Assembly: GCA_002329675.1 (NCBI GenBank)
Contig: DCUA01000069.1
Span: 1,563-11,496 of the forward strand
Origin: Firmicutes bacterium UBA1426
GTDB lineage: Bacteria > Bacillota > Clostridia > Peptostreptococcales > Anaerovoracaceae
DNA: 9,934 bases
Direction of reading: 5' to 3'
Shown here: in pieces, positions 7,290 to 9,934 of the stretch
Numbering within the stretch: the first letter of the stretch is position 1
Layout: every line of letters begins with the position of its first letter
Translations under genes and position numbers: made by a program
Notes under the pieces: model-generated
What the model was told of the DNA's origin: nothing
What the model saw: only the letters and a program-made list of their open reading frames with translations
Databases searched by the model: none

Positions 7290-7499
7290 TTATTCAATGA
7301 TTGCCAGTACCTGATCTTCTTCCACTTCCTGTCCTGCTTCGACCAGGATTTCCTTAACCACTCCGGGATCACCGTAGACTACGTTTTCCATCTTCAGTGC
7401 CTCCACGATGAATAGTTCATCATCCTCTGTGATCATCTGGCCAACTTTTATATTTATCTCCTGAACTCTTCCCGCCATTGGGCTTAATACCTCTACCAT
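7290..7499 (-). CDS. Minimal biotin carrier protein (copy 2)
   Basis: A 69-aa stand-alone biotinyl domain with acceptor Lys36 in EALKMEN, identical to copy 1 at 2476-2685 except at residues 2, 17, 54 and 55. By hand alignment the two genes differ at about 29 of 210 bases, mostly third-codon positions. AAGGAGAG precedes ATG 7499. It is followed 30 nt later by an acyl-CoA dehydrogenase gene, the same order as copy 1. Neither neighbour here uses biotin, so this copy most likely feeds the same Na+ decarboxylase and raises carrier supply relative to the membrane subunits. A separate carboxylase partner elsewhere in the genome is the alternative. The upstream gap (7500-7622) holds a large hairpin. 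Confidence 0.87.
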   Translation of the reverse strand: MVEVLSPMAGRVQEINIKVGQMITEDDELFIVEALKMENVVYGDPGVVKEILVEAGQEVEEDQVLAIIE

Positions 7500-7560
7500 T
7501 TTTCTCTCCTTCCTAAATCTTTTTATATATTTGTTTCACCGTTTCCCGGGTGTCCGGAGG

Positions 7561-7613
7561 AGTCGTACAACTGTCCGGCAATTATGTACGGATTCCCGGA
7601 CAGTTCAACGACT
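7561..7613 (-). repeat. Large imperfect hairpin between aldehyde dehydrogenase and biotin carrier genes
   Basis: The arms 7561-7578 (AGTCGTACAACTGTCCGG) and 7596-7613 (CCGGACAGTTCAACGACT) pair over 18 bp with one 2-base mismatch, around a 17-nt loop; AAT/ATT in the loop could extend the stem. It begins 9 nt past the aldehyde dehydrogenase stop. On the transcribed strand no T-run follows, so it is not a standard intrinsic terminator. It may protect the 3' end of the upstream cistron, mark an RNA processing point or weaken read-through into the downstream genes. A further CCGGAC lies at 7552-7557 (as GTCCGG on the plus strand). A poor sigma-70-like pair (TTGAAC, 16 nt, CATAAT; 7581-7608) overlaps it and I give it little weight. 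Confidence 0.65.
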
Positions 7614-7622
7614 TCTCTTTCT

Positions 7623-8996
7623 CTATTCTCCCCATACTTCTTCCGGAGTTGGTATTTTTCGGGTAGGATCGGTGTAAGCGATTCGACTTACGTTTATCAG
7701 ATGGATGTAGTCCAGGTTTTCACTGATGCTGTTATTGCCCCAGGAACCGCAGCCCAGCGTAGCAGTAGGTGCCAGTCCGTTGGTATAGGCACCGCCTACG
7801 CCGGATGATCCGATCCCGTTGATCAGAACCCTGGAAACCGGCAGCTTTATTCCCGCATATTCAATGTTTTCCTTGGTAAAGGAGTGGAGGGTACAGCTAT
7901 GACCTTTTCCTTCGTATTCCAGATTGGCTATAGCAATATCCACCGCCTCCTTCCAGGTCTTGTATGGATAAACAGCCAGGACCGGGAATAGCTTTTCTCT
8001 GGAGAAAGGATCATCTGTACCGGGGCCTTTTGCTTTGGCCAGCAGTACCTTCGTACCCTCAGGAACTTCAAACCCCGCCTGATCGGCAATATCACAGGCA
8101 GTCAGGCCCACTACTTTCTTGTTCATTTCCCCGTCAGGAAATACAAAGTTTCTGAGTTTATTGACCGTTTCCGGATCTTCAATGTAGAAGCCTCCCTGTC
8201 TGCCGAACTCTTCCATAATGGCATCCAGCTTCCCTTCAGGGCATATCACATTCTGTTCACAGGTACAGAGAACACCGTTGTCATAGCACCTGCCACGGAT
8301 GATCTTGGGCACTGCGTCCACGATATCCGCATCCTCGTCAACGATGCACTGCATGTTGCCGGCACCTACTCCATAGGCCGGTTTTCCTGCACTATAAGCA
8401 GCTTTCACCATACCCGGACCTCCGGTAGCCACGCAGACATCCGCCATTCCCATCAGGAGAGCGGAACTTTCTACACTGATCATGTCAGGCTCTATGCACT
8501 GGATCAGATCCACCGGCGCTCCCACTTCCTTCAGAGCGGCTCTCATAATATCACAGGTCTTTAGCCCTACATGCTTACCCGCCGGGTGGGGAGCCACGAT
8601 AATGGCGTTGGCACCTTTCAGAGCGATCATAGCATTATGCATGGGGGTCATAACCGGATTAGTAACAGGAGTAATGGCTCCGATAACACCTTTGGGATGA
8701 GCCACCTCGACCAGGCCCTGATCATCCAGATAACGGATGATACCAATGCTTTTTTTGTTCTTCAGGTGATTCCATACTGCCGTAGCCTTTCCTTTGTTCT
8801 TCATGATCTTGTCTTCGTAGGAGCCCATTTTGGTCTCCTCTACGGCCATCTTGGCCAAAGGATCACCCTCGTCATAAATAGCCTTACCAATGGCCCGAAC
8901 TACCCTGTCCACATCTTCCTGACTATAAGTTTCGAATTCTTTTTGGGCGACTCGTGCCTTTTTGATCATGTCCGCTATGTAGTTTTGTACATCCAT
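7623..8996 (-). CDS. CoA-acylating semialdehyde dehydrogenase, SucD family; glutarate semialdehyde predicted
   Basis: This 457-aa protein resembles Clostridium kluyveri SucD along its length: EETKMGSYEDK (53-63), WNHLKNKKSIGII (75-87), PKGVIGAITPVTNP (101-114), IIVAPHP (132-138), ATGGPGMVKAAYSAGKPAYGVGAGN (190-214), catalytic Cys244 in YDNGVLCTCEQ (238-248) and GCGSWGNNSISENL (415-428) near the end. The family oxidises an aldehyde to an acyl-CoA with NAD(P)+ and CoA, without hydrolysis. SucD acts on succinate semialdehyde, but nothing in this window uses succinyl-CoA, whereas a glutaryl-CoA dehydrogenase candidate lies downstream. I therefore predict glutarate semialdehyde to glutaryl-CoA. 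Sulfoacetaldehyde and acetaldehyde are other family substrates. The start at 8996 follows AAGGAAGG 10 nt upstream. It is the first gene after the sigma-54 promoter. Family sure, substrate inferred. Confidence 0.88.
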   Translation of the reverse strand: MDVQNYIADMIKKARVAQKEFETYSQEDVDRVVRAIGKAIYDEGDPLAKMAVEETKMGSYEDKIMKNKGKATAVWNHLKNKKSIGIIRYLDDQGLVEVAHPKGVIGAITPVTNPVMTPMHNAMIALKGANAIIVAPHPAGKHVGLKTCDIMRAALKEVGAPVDLIQCIEPDMISVESSALLMGMADVCVATGGPGMVKAAYSAGKPAYGVGAGNMQCIVDEDADIVDAVPKIIRGRCYDNGVLCTCEQNVICPEGKLDAIMEEFGRQGGFYIEDPETVNKLRNFVFPDGEMNKKVVGLTACDIADQAGFEVPEGTKVLLAKAKGPGTDDPFSREKLFPVLAVYPYKTWKEAVDIAIANLEYEGKGHSCTLHSFTKENIEYAGIKLPVSRVLINGIGSSGVGGAYTNGLAPTATLGCGSWGNNSISENLDYIHLINVSRIAYTDPTRKIPTPEEVWGE

Positions 8997-9046
8997 AACT
9001 TATTTCCCTTCCTTTCCCTGAAGTGCTTACCGCAAGAGAACATTTC

Positions 9047-9069
9047 ATACCGTATGACTTATACGGCAT
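9047..9069 (-). promoter_or_regulatory. Short hairpin in the 5' leader
   Basis: ATACCGTAT (9047-9055) and ATACGGCAT (9061-9069) are inverted around the 5-nt spacer GACTT, giving a 9-bp stem with one G-U pair in the transcript. If transcription starts near 9078 as the sigma-54 element predicts, this stem lies about 10-32 nt into the leader, upstream of the ribosome site. It may stabilise the 5' end of the mRNA or be a small operator. No known riboswitch pattern is seen, and chance is possible. Confidence 0.45.
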
Positions 9070-9088
9070 GGTACTATTACAGAGTATG

Positions 9089-9105
9089 AGCAAGAATTAT
9101 GCCAA
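9089..9105 (-). promoter_or_regulatory. Sigma-54 (RpoN) -24/-12 promoter
   Basis: Read on the minus strand the element is TTGGCATAATTCTTGCT. It matches the sigma-54 consensus TGGCAC-N5-TTGCW with the GG (-24) and GC (-12) doublets separated by exactly 10 bp; only the C of TGGCAC is changed to T. It faces the aldehyde dehydrogenase gene, whose ATG (8996) is about 93 nt downstream, predicting a start of transcription near 9078. Sigma-54 transcription needs an ATP-driven enhancer-binding activator, which is not encoded in this window. The promoter implies that the catabolic operon is switched on by substrate or nitrogen/energy signals rather than expressed constitutively. Confidence 0.8.
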
Positions 9106-9122
9106 AATATTATCCCTTCATG

Positions 9123-9162
9123 AAAACAGGTTTCTGATGAGGGATCGTCAGAAACCTGTTTT
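9123..9162 (-). terminator. 15-bp perfect inverted repeat, probable terminator of the aminotransferase gene
   Basis: AAAACAGGTTTCTGA (9123-9137) and TCAGAAACCTGTTTT (9148-9162) are perfect inverted repeats around a 10-nt loop. The repeat begins 22 nt past the aminotransferase stop. The A/T ends give a TTTT on the 3' side of the stem in either direction, as in bidirectional intrinsic terminators, though no long T-run follows. It lies about 18-57 bp upstream of the -24 element (roughly -45 to -84 from the predicted start), so it could also be where a sigma-54 activator binds. Termination is favoured. Confidence 0.68.
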
Positions 9163-9184
9163 GATTTAGTAGAGGCGATCGAAT

Positions 9185-9934
9185 TTATTTGCCCCAGTGT
9201 TTTTTGTATACAATACCCATGCTCTCATCCAAAATGGAAATGGCCTCTTTGATGTGTTCTTCCGTTATGTTGAGAGGCGGCTCTATGCGGATCGTTCTGG
9301 CGTTGATCAGGCTTCCTGACAATAGAAGTCTGCGGTTAAATGCTTCAAACACGACTTCGTAACCAATGTCTCCGTCACAGAATTCCATGGCAAGGAACAG
9401 GCCTCTTCCGCGGAAATCAACAAGCAGCTCCGGATATTTCTTCATGAGAACAGCCATGGCGTCTTTGAACATCTTTTCTGCATTCCTTGCCTTTCCGCAA
9501 AGATCTTCCTTTAGTATCACATTGAATGCGGCAATACCTGCTGCGGTAGCCAGAGGATTTCCTCCGGTGGTGGTGGAGTGAAGGAGGGGATCCGGGAACA
9601 TGCCCCGGAATGCTCTTTCTGTGCAGACGCAAGCAGAAAGGGGAACTACAGATCCGGATATCGATTTGCCCAGACAGAGGATATCCGGCGCAACATCATA
9701 ATAGTCTGTAGCGAACAAGTACCCTGTTCTGCCCATACCGGCCTGTACTTCATCCGCTACCATCATGATGTCGTATTTGTCGCACAACCTGCGGATGGCC
9801 GGGATGAAGTCATCCGGCGGAACGATAACTCCGCCTTCGCCCTGGATAGGCTCATAAACAATGGCTGCCGGCAATTCTCCTACGAAATCCAGGATATCCA
9901 GCATCTTCTCCAGGTATTCTACATCACCGTAAGG
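9185..9934 (-). CDS. PatA-like class III aminotransferase (diamine/omega-amino acid), N-terminus outside window
   Basis: The frame is open from the right edge to TAA at 9185-9187 (249 visible residues, perhaps 55-60% of the protein). ATG 9902-9904 is internal, since in-frame codons (PYGDVEYLEK) precede it. This is a PLP fold-type I, class III aminotransferase: EPIQGEGGVIVP, the Asp of VADEVQAGMGRTG (codon 9752-9754) that contacts the PLP ring nitrogen, the Schiff-base Lys of LGKSISG (codon 9665-9667), and the TTTGGNP phosphate-binding segment. The C-terminal half, including the IGYE...INARTIRIEPPL region, resembles E. coli putrescine aminotransferase PatA (YgjG), which also accepts cadaverine, more than GABA or ornithine enzymes. 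With the downstream genes, I predict cadaverine and/or 5-aminovalerate as amino donor, giving 5-aminopentanal or glutarate semialdehyde. It is separated from the operon by a terminator-like repeat and a promoter, so it is probably its own transcript or the end of another. Confidence 0.87.
   Translation of the reverse strand, partial: PYGDVEYLEKMLDILDFVGELPAAIVYEPIQGEGGVIVPPDDFIPAIRRLCDKYDIMMVADEVQAGMGRTGYLFATDYYDVAPDILCLGKSISGSVVPLSACVCTERAFRGMFPDPLLHSTTTGGNPLATAAGIAAFNVILKEDLCGKARNAEKMFKDAMAVLMKKYPELLVDFRGRGLFLAMEFCDGDIGYEVVFEAFNRRLLLSGSLINARTIRIEPPLNITEEHIKEAISILDESMGIVYKKHWGK

Noticed and set aside
7581..7608. Sigma-70-like TTGAAC-16-CATAAT within the intercistronic hairpin
   Set aside because: Poor -35 and non-consensus -10, lying inside a stem-loop that better explains the sequence; kept only as a remark.
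7623..9934. Taurine/sulfoacetaldehyde or GABA/succinyl-CoA route for the aminotransferase plus aldehyde dehydrogenase pair
   Set aside because: Both families fit individually, but no sulfite-releasing or succinyl-CoA-consuming gene is present, while glutaryl-CoA-specific genes follow directly.
1..9934. CRISPR arrays, insertion sequences, phage genes, tRNA or rRNA genes
   Set aside because: No regular direct repeats, transposase or integrase motifs, or RNA gene patterns were seen on either strand.

Overview
This window comes from an anaerobic, probably Clostridia-type (Firmicutes) bacterium. The reasons are near-consensus AGGAGG ribosome sites before almost every gene, tightly packed genes, a Na+-pumping biotin decarboxylase of the Acidaminococcus glutaconyl-CoA type, a Clostridium kluyveri SucD-like acylating aldehyde dehydrogenase, and a butyryl-CoA dehydrogenase beside etfBA. 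Every convincing gene lies on the minus strand, so the window reads biologically from right to left. Family assignments come from recognised motifs and remembered family sequences; no search was run.

Layout in transcription order: (i) the C-terminal 249 residues of a PatA-like class III aminotransferase (cut by the right edge), followed by a 15-bp inverted repeat that looks like its terminator; (ii) a 188-nt intergenic region with a very good sigma-54 (-24/-12) promoter and a leader hairpin; (iii) a SucD-type CoA-acylating semialdehyde dehydrogenase; (iv) a 123-nt gap holding a large imperfect hairpin; (v) a 69-aa biotin carrier, a butyryl-CoA-dehydrogenase-like enzyme, etfB and etfA; (vi) two tiny membrane-protein genes (32 and 51 aa); (vii) the decarboxylase Na+ pump subunit gcdB; (viii) a second, almost identical biotin carrier; (ix) a glutaryl-CoA-dehydrogenase-like enzyme; (x) gcdA, the carboxyltransferase subunit, cut by the left edge after 420 codons.

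Together the genes spell out a catabolic route: 5-aminovalerate (perhaps from cadaverine/lysine) -> glutarate semialdehyde -> glutaryl-CoA -> glutaconyl-CoA -> crotonyl-CoA + CO2 (pumping Na+) -> butyryl-CoA. The glutaryl-CoA oxidation and crotonyl-CoA reduction cancel in electrons. The single ETF encoded between the two dehydrogenases looks canonical rather than bifurcating, so it could simply shuttle electrons between them. Individual enzyme families are seen in the sequence; the C5 substrate and the closed redox loop are inference from gene content and a few residues (Arg84 and Leu363 in the glutaryl-CoA dehydrogenase candidate). Points most worth a second look are the combined module under one sigma-54 promoter, the duplicated biotin carriers each preceding an acyl-CoA dehydrogenase, the two microproteins, and the intercistronic hairpin.
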